Notes under the pieces: generated by a model
Seen by the model: the letters and a program-made list of their open reading frames with translations, nothing else
Told to the model about the DNA's origin: nothing
The model's database searches: none
Translations under genes and position numbers: made by a program
Part shown: in pieces, positions 5,899 to 13,123 of the stretch
Numbering within the stretch: the first letter of the stretch is position 1
Layout of the letters: each line of letters starts with the position of its first letter
Source: Chromatiales bacterium
Lineage (GTDB): Bacteria; Pseudomonadota; Gammaproteobacteria; UBA6429; Thiohalophilaceae
Length of the DNA stretch: 13,123 bases
Direction of reading: 5' to 3'
Assembly: GCA_024641465.1 (NCBI GenBank)
Contig: JAHEDB010000020.1
Coordinates: 1-13,123, forward strand

Positions 5899-7920
5899 TT
5901 AACTCAACAACTTAAGAAACTGCGCTTCGTCGAGCATCGCAACCCCCAGCGCCTCGGCCTTGTCCGCCTTGGAACCGGGGTCGGCACCGACGACCACATA
6001 ATCGGTTTTTTTTGAGACGCTGCCGGCGACCTTGGCGCCCTGTGCCAGCAACCGTTGTTTGGCCTCATCGCGGCTCATACCGGACAGGGTCCCGGTGATG
6101 ACAAAGGTCTTGCCACTGAACTTTTGCGTTTCGGCGGCAGCCACTTCGATTACCGGCCAATGGATTCCTGCCTTACGCAGCTTTTTGATCACGTCCCGAT
6201 TATGGGACTCCGTGAAGAAGCGGGTAATACTTTCAGCGACGACGGGACCGACATCAGCAACTTCGATCAGGTCTTCCTGTTTAGCCTTCATCAGGGTATC
6301 AAGATCACCAAAGTGATAGGCCAGGGTACGCGCCGTGGTCTCGCCCACATTACGGATACCGAGGGCAAAAATAAAACGCTCCAGGCTGGTCGACTTGCTG
6401 TTGTTCAACGCATCAAGCAGATTCTGCGCTGACTTGTCGGCCATGCGATCCAGGGCGGCGAGTTGTTGTTTGTTAAGACTGTATAGATCGGCCACATCAT
6501 GGATTAGTCCCTCATCCACCAGCTGTTCCACCAGTTTGTCGCCCAGGCCGTCGACATCCATGGCCCGTCGCGAGGCGAAGTGTTTGATTGCCTCCTTGCG
6601 CTGTGCTTCGCAGAACAACCCACCGGTACAGCGAATATCTGACTCACCTTCCAGACGTACGGCATGTGAGCCACACACGGGGCATTTATTATTAATCGTT
6701 TTTAGAATATTAAACTTATTTAATTTTGTTGTTCGCTTTGATAAAACCGGCCCAACCACCTCCGGTATGACATCACCGGCCCGTCGCACGATGACAGTGT
6801 CACCAATCCGCACATCCTTACGGTCGATCTCATCCTGATTGTGCAAGGTTGCATTGGTTACAGTTACACCACCAACAAATACCGGCTTCAGTTTTGCCAC
6901 GGGTGTAATTTTTCCCGTCCGGCCGACTTGTACCTCAATACCTTCAAGGGTTGTCATCTCCTCCTGGGCCGGAAACTTGTGCGCCACGGCCCAGCGCGGT
7001 GCACGAGACACGAAACCCATGATGTCCTGCTCGGCCAGACTATCGACCTTGTAGACTACGCCGTCGATGTCATAATCCAGACCATCGCGCTTTTGCATCA
7101 TCTGTTGATAATAATCCAGACAGCCTTGCAGGCCCTTGACCTGTCTGACCTCGGGATTGAGGCGAAAACCCCATTGCCTGAGTTTCTGCAAGATCCCATG
7201 ATGGGTATCCGCCAGGCTGTCGCTGACCTTGCCCACGCCATAACAATAAAATTCCAGCGGCCGGCCGGCGGTAATACGCGAATCGAGCTGGCGCAAACTG
7301 CCCGCCGCCGCGTTGCGGGGATTGGCAAAGGTCTTGTCGTCATTCTTTCGCTGCTGGTCGTTGAGGCGATTGAAGCCGGACTTGCTCATGATCACCTCAC
7401 CCCGTACTTCCAGGCGCGAGGGATAATTTTTTCCTACCAGCTTCAGGGGTATGGTTTCAATGGTGCGCACATTCTGGCTGACATCCTCACCGGTGCTGCC
7501 ATCGCCCCGCGTCGCGCCGCGTACCAGGATGCCATTTTCATATAGCAGACTGATGGCCAGGCCATCCAGTTTGGGCTCGGCGGTATAGACAATCTTGTCA
7601 GCCGCCAACTTGTCGCGGATGCGCCGATCAAAGTCCTCGACCTCCTGCGCATCCATGGCATTGTTGAGCGACAACATCGGCACTTCGTGTTTGACCTGTT
7701 GGAAGGCATCGAGGGGTACGGCGCCGACACGCTGGGTCGGCGAGTCCGCGCTGATCAATTCCGGGTGTTGCGTTTCGAGCGACTGTAATTCGCGTAACAG
7801 GCGGTCATACTCACTGTCCGGGATCTCCGGTGCATCCATGACATAGTAAAGATAATTATGGTGATTGATCTCATCCCTGAGTCGGTGAATGGTTTGTTCT
7901 GCACTTGCCCTGGAGCTCAT
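5899..7920 (-). CDS. ligA: NAD-dependent DNA ligase
   Basis: Seals nicks between Okazaki fragments and in repair, using NAD+ to form a ligase-AMP intermediate. At 673 residues it matches the family (E. coli 671). Domain order is complete: Ia domain with Tyr residues for NAD binding (HHNYLYYVMDAPEIPDSEYD, 20-39), nucleotidyltransferase domain with adenylated Lys117 in EPKLDG, OB fold (about 325-395), four-cysteine zinc finger (Cys413, Cys416, Cys431, Cys437), helix-hairpin-helix region (about 440-585), and a C-terminal BRCT domain (about 600-673, GKTFVITGTLSGMSRDEA). The linker just before the zinc finger is unusually AT-rich (see findings), and the BRCT region contains an eight-A run. The ATG at 7920 lies 9 nt after the zipA stop with AAAGGT upstream, a classic gammaproteobacterial zipA-ligA pair. 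Identity is certain. Confidence 0.98.
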   Translation of the reverse strand: MSSRASAEQTIHRLRDEINHHNYLYYVMDAPEIPDSEYDRLLRELQSLETQHPELISADSPTQRVGAVPLDAFQQVKHEVPMLSLNNAMDAQEVEDFDRRIRDKLAADKIVYTAEPKLDGLAISLLYENGILVRGATRGDGSTGEDVSQNVRTIETIPLKLVGKNYPSRLEVRGEVIMSKSGFNRLNDQQRKNDDKTFANPRNAAAGSLRQLDSRITAGRPLEFYCYGVGKVSDSLADTHHGILQKLRQWGFRLNPEVRQVKGLQGCLDYYQQMMQKRDGLDYDIDGVVYKVDSLAEQDIMGFVSRAPRWAVAHKFPAQEEMTTLEGIEVQVGRTGKITPVAKLKPVFVGGVTVTNATLHNQDEIDRKDVRIGDTVIVRRAGDVIPEVVGPVLSKRTTKLNKFNILKTINNKCPVCGSHAVRLEGESDIRCTGGLFCEAQRKEAIKHFASRRAMDVDGLGDKLVEQLVDEGLIHDVADLYSLNKQQLAALDRMADKSAQNLLDALNNSKSTSLERFIFALGIRNVGETTARTLAYHFGDLDTLMKAKQEDLIEVADVGPVVAESITRFFTESHNRDVIKKLRKAGIHWPVIEVAAAETQKFSGKTFVITGTLSGMSRDEAKQRLLAQGAKVAGSVSKKTDYVVVGADPGSKADKAEALGVAMLDEAQFLKLLS

Positions 7921-7929
7921 CGGAACGGC

Positions 7930-8706
7930 TTACCTTTCATGTCGTCGTTGCTGCATGGCGGCCATTTGTTGTTTAAAACGAAATGCCTCGACCTTTTCTT
8001 TTATATGCGCAAGTGTCTGCTCGCTGAGGATGCTGCGCGATTCATCACACAGGATGCCGCCCATTGCCGAGGCCAGCCCGTGGGCCTTATCCACGATCAG
8101 TTTGAAGGTCTCACGCGCCTCGAGCGGGCCGGGGAGTTGCGCGAACAGGGAAATCCCCGGTGAACTGAACCCCTCCGCCTCCAGATCGGCAAAATGGCCG
8201 GGGTTTAACAGATTGGCAAAACTACACACCGCCTGCGCATGGTCGGATAACTTGTCGGCATGGCAATGAAATATTTGCATCTCACCATAACTGAAGCCGT
8301 GCAGCTCCGCTGCCTCACGAATTTGCCGACCGCTGAACACCTGACCCGGCCTGGCGAGGATATTAAACACGATGAGCAACTCATCCTGTGGCGCCACCTG
8401 GGTCATGCTGTCCCAGCCGATGTGCACCCCCTCGGCCAGTTCGTCGGCGGTTACCTCACTACCATGCACCTTGATCGCGCCGAGCGAATCGACATCGGCG
8501 AAGGAAATGCTTGGGCCGATACGTTCTTGCTGGCCAAGCGGATCAGTTTGCCTGGCGGGTAATAAGGCCTTCAGCCTGTCGAACCAAGAGGGTTTATCAT
8601 CGAGCGGGGATTCTGCCGAGGTTTTATTTGGCTCGCGGTAGCGCAGGTAGATACCTGCGAGTACCGCAAGGCCGATGAAAAGGATGATTAGACGCAACGT
8701 GTCCAT
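7930..8706 (-). CDS. zipA: Cell division protein ZipA
   Basis: Anchors the FtsZ ring to the inner membrane during early division. The 258-residue protein has the expected layout: an N-terminal membrane anchor (about 4-22, LRLIILFIGLAVLAGIYL) with almost nothing before it, a basic and flexible linker (about 23-105), and a C-terminal FtsZ-binding ZipA_C domain (about 107-240, DELLIVFNILARPGQVFSG, then FSYGEMQIFHCHA and FKLIVDKAHGLASAMGG). The linker lacks the long Pro/Gln-rich stretch of the E. coli protein (328 residues), so it is a short version. The start codon is at 8706, with GGGA about 10 nt upstream as a modest ribosome site. The neighbours smc upstream and ligA downstream are the standard context and strongly support the call. 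A 118-bp gap from smc leaves room for its own promoter. Confidence 0.96.
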   Translation of the reverse strand: MDTLRLIILFIGLAVLAGIYLRYREPNKTSAESPLDDKPSWFDRLKALLPARQTDPLGQQERIGPSISFADVDSLGAIKVHGSEVTADELAEGVHIGWDSMTQVAPQDELLIVFNILARPGQVFSGRQIREAAELHGFSYGEMQIFHCHADKLSDHAQAVCSFANLLNPGHFADLEAEGFSSPGISLFAQLPGPLEARETFKLIVDKAHGLASAMGGILCDESRSILSEQTLAHIKEKVEAFRFKQQMAAMQQRRHER

Positions 8707-8824
8707 GAATGATGCATCCCGGTGAGATGATGGTTAGTTAGCACAAAGCATCTGACAAATCTGCTTCAATAGCAATGGCCATTACTCTTTCAAACTGAAA
8801 ACGCCCAAGATAAGGATCTGGTTA
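8707..8824 (-). promoter_or_regulatory. smc-zipA spacer with palindrome and weak promoter-like match
   Basis: This 118-bp gap in a same-strand gene series contains AATGGCCATT (8774-8783), a perfect 10-bp palindrome that extends imperfectly to 16 bp (8771-8786, 14 of 16 matching). On the minus strand a TTGAAA (8793-8788) and TATTGA (8771-8766), 16 bp apart, bracket it and could be a weak zipA promoter. The -10 match is poor, so this is only a suggestion. No terminator for smc is visible. Confidence 0.25.
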
Positions 8825-11800
8825 TCAGACAGCAGCCAGTTTGACGGCTTCATTCACATCGACCGCCACCAGACGCGATACGCCCGGTTCATGCATGGTC
8901 ACACCGGTCAGGTGTTCCGCCACTTCCATGGTCACCTTGTTATGGGTGATGAAAATAAACTGGGTGCGATCCGACATTTCCTTGATGATATCGCAATAGC
9001 GACCAACGTTGGCTTCATCCAGCGGTGCGTCCACTTCGTCGAGCATACAGAATGGCGCCGGATTCAGTTCAAAGATCGCAAATACCATGGCCACCGCGGT
9101 AAGGGCCTTTTCACCACCGGACAACAGGTGGATGGTGCTGTTGCGCTTGCCGGGGGGACGGGCCATCACGGTAATGCCGGTTTCCAGCAGGTCATCGCCG
9201 GTCATTTCCAGATAGGCGTGACCGCCGCCGAACAGACGTGGGAAGATTTTCTGCATGCCGATATTGACCTTGTCGTAGGTCTCTTTGAAGCGGGTACGGG
9301 TTTCCTTGTCGATCTTGTGGATGGCATTTTCCAGCGTCGTCAGGGCCTCGGTCAGGTCGGCGTCCTGAGCATCAAGATATTGCTTGCGCTCCGACTGCTG
9401 CTCGTATTCCTCGATCGCCGCCAGGTTGATCGGGCCAAGACGCTGAATGCGGCCTTCGATCTTTTCCACCGACTCCTGCCAGGCAGGTTCGGTGGCCTCT
9501 TCCGGCATTTCGGTCAACAGGGTCTTGAGTTCAAACCCGGTCTCGGCGATCTGCTCTTCGATGGTCTGCCGACGTACCTTCAATTCCTGCGCACCGATGC
9601 GTATCTCGGCCAGTTCATCGCGCACACCCTGCACGGCGTGTTCGGCCTGGGTGCGTCCCTCTTCCAGTTCGCGCAGTTGATGTTCGATGTTTTCCAGGTC
9701 GGTCCGGGCCTTGCCCAGATCGGTTTCCACCGCCACGCGTTTTTCCAGATGCGAGGCCAGTTCCTGTTCCAGCCCCTGGATCGGGCTGTCTCCCTCAGAC
9801 AGGGCATTATTCAATTCATCACGACGGGCGTTGAGTTGTTGCAACTGCCCTTCCATTCGCTCCAGGGCCTGACGGGTCGAGGCCAACTCGGTACGCAGGG
9901 TTTCAGAACGGAGTTTGACCTGATGGGCCGCCTCACGATCGGACTGGGCGGATTCACGCGCCTTGTCCAGTGACTGGCGCAGCTCGTCGCGTTGTGCCGA
10001 CATCTCGACCCGTTGTTCACTCAACAGGCTGAGTCGTTGCTGGGCCTCCTGCAGGGTGGTTTGTGAGATAGTCAGTTCGGTCTGTTGCACCTCGAGCTGG
10101 CCATCCAGCTCATCCAGTTCTCGTTGCAGGTCGGCCTGACGATTCCTGACCTGTTCCAGACGGGCCTGCAGGGCGCTCAACTCAGCCTTGTGTTCGGCGT
10201 GACTGCGGTTGGCCTGATTGAGTTCGGACTGGGCGGTTTCACTCTGTGCCTCGAGGGCACGCAATTGATCACGGCTACTTTCCAGGCCTTCGTGCAGGCT
10301 GTCGACCTTGGCCGTTTCCTGCTCGATATCCTGCGCCAGGGCCTTGAGTTCCTGTTCGCGCTTCAGTACGCCGGCCCGTTCGTCTTTGTCGCGCATGACG
10401 CGCAACCAGCCGGGACCGACCCACAGGCCGTCTTTGGTGACAACGGATTCGTGGGCCAACAGATTATTGCGGATCGCCATGGCGTCCGGCAGGGTCTCGG
10501 TGACATACACCCCGTCGAGCATGCCTTCCAGATGCCAGGGGGCCTTGACCTTGTCGAGCAGGCGGTTGGCGGTGGTGCCATTACTGCTGAGGGGCTGGAC
10601 GCTGGTATCGAAGAAGGTCACCGAGCCCTGGGTAAAATCGGCCAGGGCACTGACCAGTGGATCCATCCCGTCGACACAGACGGCCTCCAGATAACTGCCC
10701 AGCACGCATTCCACGGCCTGTTCCCAACCGGCCTCGACATCGAGCTTTTCCGCCAGACGCGGAGCATCGGCCAGTTGCTGATTAGTCAGCCAGTCGCTGA
10801 TGCCTTCCTGCTGCTTGCCCAGGGCCGCCTGTTGCAGGGCCTCAAGAGAAGCATTGCGGCCACGCAGGTCCTGCAAACGATGCCGGGCCTGATCCAGTTC
10901 AGCGGATTGTTGGTGACTCGACTCGCGTAACTGGCCGATCTGCGCCTGTAATTGTCTGGATTGTTCCTGCCGCTGGTGCAGGGTCTGTTCGCTCAGCAAC
11001 AGGGCCTGTTGTTGTTCGTTAAGTTTGTTGTCCAGCTCGACATGGGCATGATTGGCCAGTTCCTGGCGGGTCTTGTCCTGGCGCTGGACCAGTTGATCGA
11101 TGTGCTGTTGCAGGTGCTTGCCGCGGGCCTGTTCCACATCGACGCTGCGATTGGCCTCGGCCAGTTTATGATTCAGTTCTTCCCAGGCGCCCTGCCAGCC
11201 GTGCATGGCCTGTTCGGCCTCGCTCATCGCCGATACCGCACGGGCCTCGCCTTCTTTGGCCTGATTCAGGGCAGGTTCGATCTCCTGCAAACCGGCCTCA
11301 AGTTCGGCGATGCGCTTGCGGTCCATATCCAGATGCGACTGGGCCTCTTGCCAGTCTTTCTCCAGTTGCCTGCTGTCCTGTTGTTGCTTCTGACGTTTCT
11401 CACGGGCGTGCTGGATGGACTGTTCGACGCGGGCGATGTCTGAGCCGACGCTGTAAAAATGGGCCTGCACCTTGTTGAAGTTTTCATTCGCCTCGACATG
11501 GGCATCGCGCTGTTTTTCAATATCGGATTCGATATTACGTTGCCGGGCGATACTCGCCTCCAGCGCGGTGTCTTTCTCCCGCTGTAGACTGTCGACTTGT
11601 GAGCTCTTGTCGTTGAGCCCCTTCCAGCGCAGGCTTTGCAGTTGCGCCTTGACCAGACGCTCTTCTTCACGCAGCACCTTATAGCGTTCGGCGGTCTTGG
11701 CCTGACGTTGCAGATGGCTGATTTGTTTACCCAGTTCATCGCGCAGGTCGGTGAGGCGATCGAGGTTGTCGCGGGTATGACGAATACGGTTTTCGGTCTC

Positions 11801-12334
11801 GCGGCGGCGCTCCTTGTACTTGGAGATCCCGGCCGCCTCTTCGATGAAGGTGCGCAGCTCTTCCGGTTTGGCCTCGATGATGCGCGAGATGGTGCCCTGT
11901 TCGATAATGGCGTAACTGCGCGGTCCCAGGCCGGTGCCGAGGAAGACATCGGTGATGTCCTTGCGACGGCAGCGGGTGCCGTTCAGATAATAGTGTGATT
12001 GCCCGTCACGTGAGACGGTGCGTTTGACGGAGATCTCGCTGTAATTGGCGAATTCGCCCCCCAACCGGCCTTCCTTGTTGTCGAACACCAGTTCGATCGT
12101 GGCCTGACCCACCGGCTTGCGGGTGCTGGAGCCGTTGAAGATGACATCGGCCATGGAATCACCACGCAGGTGCTTGGCTGAGCTTTCCCCCATGACCCAG
12201 CGCACGGCATCGATGATATTGGACTTACCACACCCGTTTGGGCCCACAACCCCGACCAGATCGCTGGGAAACACGACCGTGGTGGGATCAACGAAGGATT
12301 TGAATCCGGCTAGTTTGAGTTTTCTTAATCGCAT
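8825..12334 (-). CDS. smc: Chromosome segregation protein SMC (condensin ATPase)
   Basis: SMC homodimers with kleisin ScpA and ScpB load on the chromosome and extrude loops to compact and resolve sister origins. I take the start at 12334, giving 1169 residues. The N-terminal head has MRLRKLKLAGFKSFVDPTTV and Walker A GPNGCGKSN (31-39). A long charged coiled coil rich in Glu, Gln and Leu runs from about 165 to 500. The hinge (about 510-650) starts at EGISDWL and includes WEQAVECVLGSYLEAVCVDG. A second coiled coil runs to about 1020. The C-terminal head carries signature LSGGEKALT (about 1071-1079) and Walker B FCMLDEVDAPLDE (Asp1099, Glu1100). The open frame continues 12 codons to a GTG at 12370, but those residues are unlike the family. 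Neither start has an obvious Shine-Dalgarno. scpA and scpB are not in the window. Identity is certain. Confidence 0.97.
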   Translation of the reverse strand: MRLRKLKLAGFKSFVDPTTVVFPSDLVGVVGPNGCGKSNIIDAVRWVMGESSAKHLRGDSMADVIFNGSSTRKPVGQATIELVFDNKEGRLGGEFANYSEISVKRTVSRDGQSHYYLNGTRCRRKDITDVFLGTGLGPRSYAIIEQGTISRIIEAKPEELRTFIEEAAGISKYKERRRETENRIRHTRDNLDRLTDLRDELGKQISHLQRQAKTAERYKVLREEERLVKAQLQSLRWKGLNDKSSQVDSLQREKDTALEASIARQRNIESDIEKQRDAHVEANENFNKVQAHFYSVGSDIARVEQSIQHAREKRQKQQQDSRQLEKDWQEAQSHLDMDRKRIAELEAGLQEIEPALNQAKEGEARAVSAMSEAEQAMHGWQGAWEELNHKLAEANRSVDVEQARGKHLQQHIDQLVQRQDKTRQELANHAHVELDNKLNEQQQALLLSEQTLHQRQEQSRQLQAQIGQLRESSHQQSAELDQARHRLQDLRGRNASLEALQQAALGKQQEGISDWLTNQQLADAPRLAEKLDVEAGWEQAVECVLGSYLEAVCVDGMDPLVSALADFTQGSVTFFDTSVQPLSSNGTTANRLLDKVKAPWHLEGMLDGVYVTETLPDAMAIRNNLLAHESVVTKDGLWVGPGWLRVMRDKDERAGVLKREQELKALAQDIEQETAKVDSLHEGLESSRDQLRALEAQSETAQSELNQANRSHAEHKAELSALQARLEQVRNRQADLQRELDELDGQLEVQQTELTISQTTLQEAQQRLSLLSEQRVEMSAQRDELRQSLDKARESAQSDREAAHQVKLRSETLRTELASTRQALERMEGQLQQLNARRDELNNALSEGDSPIQGLEQELASHLEKRVAVETDLGKARTDLENIEHQLRELEEGRTQAEHAVQGVRDELAEIRIGAQELKVRRQTIEEQIAETGFELKTLLTEMPEEATEPAWQESVEKIEGRIQRLGPINLAAIEEYEQQSERKQYLDAQDADLTEALTTLENAIHKIDKETRTRFKETYDKVNIGMQKIFPRLFGGGHAYLEMTGDDLLETGITVMARPPGKRNSTIHLLSGGEKALTAVAMVFAIFELNPAPFCMLDEVDAPLDEANVGRYCDIIKEMSDRTQFIFITHNKVTMEVAEHLTGVTMHEPGVSRLVAVDVNEAVKLAAV

Positions 12335-12370
12335 GGGCCGGTAAGATACAGGATCGAGAAACGGCGGCAC

Positions 12371-12559
12371 AAGATTGACAGCCGGAAAATATGACTGGTT
12401 TGCAAAGTTATTTCCAAACCTGCCAAACAGTGTGTTTATAAATCACACAACGGTGCGATCTGCAATAACGGGGCTCACTTACCGATGTCGCACCCAGGTG
12501 GTGAATTATTCGACACTTCACTTGTATTGTGTGGCTAAATTCTTGTATCTTCCCCGCCC
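12371..12559. promoter_or_regulatory. Divergent smc / queF control region with nested inverted repeats
   Basis: Three inverted repeats lie side by side. First, a 24-bp palindrome at 12397-12420 of form GGTTTGnAAAnnnnTTTnCAAACC (18 of 24 positions symmetric), with a further CCAAAC at 12423-12428. Second, GTGTG/CACAC (12430-12434 with 12444-12448) around TTTATAAAT. Third, GGTGCGA/TCGCACC (12452-12458 with 12488-12494). On the minus strand TTGGAA (12417-12412) and CATATT (12393-12388), 18 bp apart, form a plausible smc promoter overlapping the first palindrome. On the plus strand TTGTAT (12522-12527) and TATCTT (12546-12551) could drive queF with almost no leader. The repeats are seen; roles are inferred. 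Confidence 0.4.
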
Positions 12560-12949
12560 ATGACTACTAAACCATCGAAATCCCTCGAAACCTTCGAGAA
12601 CCCCATGCCGACGCGCGATTACACCATCCGTATCGACGTCCCGGAATTTACCTGCCTGTGTCCGAAGACCGGCCAACCGGACTTTGCGACCCTCAAGCTC
12701 GAATATGTACCCGACAAACTCTGCGTCGAGCTGAAGTCCCTCAAGCTCTACGTGTGGGCCTTCCGTGAGGAAGGGGCCTTTCACGAGGCCGTGACCAACG
12801 CCATCCTCGACGACCTGGTCAGGGCCACCGCGCCCCGCTTCATGCGCCTGACGGCCGACTTCAACGTCCGCGGCGGCATTTACACCACCGTGGTGGCCGA
12901 GCATCGTCAGCCCGGCTGGCAAATCCCCGAAGTCGTGCAACTGCCCTGA
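12560..12949 (+). CDS. queF: NADPH-dependent 7-cyano-7-deazaguanine reductase, short QueF type
   Basis: Reduces preQ0 to preQ1 in the queuosine tRNA-modification pathway, a four-electron nitrile-to-amine reduction. The 129-residue protein is the single-domain (tunnelling-fold) type, not the duplicated ~280-residue E. coli type. Hallmarks: ETFENP (10-15), PEFTCLCPKTGQPD (28-41) with catalytic Cys34 and Asp41 by analogy with the Bacillus enzyme, and the QueF motif ELKSLKLY (57-64) with substrate-binding Glu57, followed by FHE (74-76). It is somewhat shorter than the ~165-residue Bacillus protein, the difference being at the N-terminus. An extra cysteine (Cys32) sits two residues before the nucleophile. 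No Shine-Dalgarno precedes the ATG (upstream bases CTTCCCCGCCC), so initiation may be leaderless or weak. The divergent neighbour is smc; a sugar kinase follows after 22 nt. Confidence 0.95.
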   Translation: MTTKPSKSLETFENPMPTRDYTIRIDVPEFTCLCPKTGQPDFATLKLEYVPDKLCVELKSLKLYVWAFREEGAFHEAVTNAILDDLVRATAPRFMRLTADFNVRGGIYTTVVAEHRQPGWQIPEVVQLP

Positions 12950-12971
12950 TTGGCCCCGGGGACGTGGCGCA

Positions 12972-13123
12972 ATGACAGATCCCTCGCCCCTCGTCCCTCG
13001 AACCTCGCCCCTTTATGTGGGTATCGACCTTGGCACCTCCGGTTGCCGGGCCATCGCCATCGACGAACACGCCAACCCGGTCTGCAATATCGCCCTGCCC
13101 TGGCCCGCCCCGACGATAAACGG
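12972..13123 (+). CDS. FGGY-family carbohydrate kinase, N-terminal fragment (cut by window edge)
   Basis: The frame is open from the ATG at 12972 to the end of the window (50 codons). After about 14 residues it reads LYVGIDLGTSGCRAIAID, the phosphate-binding start of FGGY sugar kinases (xylulokinase, ribulokinase, glycerol kinase relatives), which phosphorylate sugars or polyols with ATP in the cytoplasm. Too little is present to tell the substrate. Family proteins usually begin two to five residues before this motif, so residues 2-13 are an extra Pro-rich extension, and they are encoded by a 7-bp tandem repeat. A GTG at 13017 in the same frame is an alternative start but has no ribosome site. 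It begins 22 nt after queF, so co-transcription is possible. Family call is good, exact start uncertain. Confidence 0.75.
   Translation, partial: MTDPSPLVPRTSPLYVGIDLGTSGCRAIAIDEHANPVCNIALPWPAPTIN
12981..13011. repeat. 7-bp tandem repeat (CCCTCGN x4)
   Basis: Four consecutive heptamers, CCCTCGC, CCCTCGT, CCCTCGA and ACCTCGC (12981-13008), are followed by a partial CCC. They lie at the very start of the FGGY kinase frame and encode its unusual Pro/Ser-rich leader. Similar CCTCGTCCCTCG runs are, from memory, common as intergenic repeats in some proteobacteria. Seven is not a multiple of three, so gain or loss of one unit would shift the frame relative to the ATG at 12972. Confidence 0.7.

Noticed and set aside
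5818..6015. Small plus-strand frame beginning MFLFFTTKTRRHEE
   Set aside because: This is the translation of the palindromic repeat plus antisense ligA; such FTTKTRRH peptides are a known kind of spurious prediction.
6841..7545. 234-codon plus-strand open frame
   Set aside because: Antisense to the conserved core of ligA, including the nucleotidyltransferase and OB domains; no independent evidence.
8891..9973. 360-codon plus-strand open frame, and a similar one at 10085-10930
   Set aside because: Both are antisense to smc. They are rich in Leu, Gln, Gly and Phe as expected from the reverse complement of coiled-coil codons, and show no domain.
12335..12370. GTG start adding 12 residues to Smc
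   Set aside because: Smc proteins typically begin directly at M-R/K-L-K-x-I/L-K-L-x-G-F-K-S-F; the extension is unlike the family and has no ribosome site.
12452..12494. preQ1 riboswitch upstream of queF
   Set aside because: The stem-loop does not show the short preQ1-I pattern (small stem, C-rich loop, A-rich tail), and the predicted queF start leaves little leader; only a generic inverted repeat is supported.
1..13123. CRISPR array, tRNA/rRNA, transposon, prophage, toxin-antitoxin or defence island
   Set aside because: No direct-repeat array with spacers, no tRNA-like cloverleaf I could recognise, no transposase or integrase motifs and no defence-type genes; every large gene is an ordinary chromosomal family.

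Overview
The window looks like chromosomal core sequence from a gammaproteobacterium of moderately high GC. The strongest sign is the order smc-zipA-ligA on one strand: ZipA is essentially confined to Gammaproteobacteria, and Smc (instead of MukB) points away from the enterics, towards lineages such as Chromatiales- or Pseudomonas-like groups. The genus cannot be named from the sequence alone. There are no tRNAs, rRNAs, insertion sequences, integrases, CRISPR arrays or phage genes.

Layout from left to right. (1) guaA (GMP synthase) is on the minus strand and its last ~20 codons are cut off by the window edge. It has its own extended -10 promoter. (2) A divergent spacer with short repeated motifs leads to a plus-strand LTA-synthase-type membrane phosphotransferase (1804-3756), then a stand-alone EAL-domain protein (3934-4821) whose catalytic residues are largely lost. 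(3) A minus-strand cluster, transcribed right to left, follows: smc (12334-8825), zipA (8706-7930), ligA (7920-5899), a small secreted orphan protein (5814-5302) and a zinc-ribbon NUDIX hydrolase (5324-4833). zipA and ligA are 9 nt apart, and the last two genes overlap by 23 nt. A 65-bp palindromic intergenic element sits between ligA and the orphan gene. (4) Divergent from smc are queF (12560-12949) and, 22 nt later, the start of an FGGY sugar kinase that runs off the right edge.

Functionally the minus-strand block combines chromosome organisation (Smc), Z-ring anchoring (ZipA) and nick sealing (LigA), plus two accessory genes that probably ride on the same transcript. guaA and queF are separate nucleotide-related functions (GMP synthesis; queuosine precursor synthesis). 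The LTA-type enzyme is probably an envelope-modifying phosphoglycerol or related transferase.

I found no convincing new multi-gene system. The items most worth a second look are the degenerate EAL protein, the dispersed-type palindromic element at 5830-5894, the nested inverted repeats in the smc/queF spacer, and four 7-bp tandem units at the start of the FGGY kinase reading frame.
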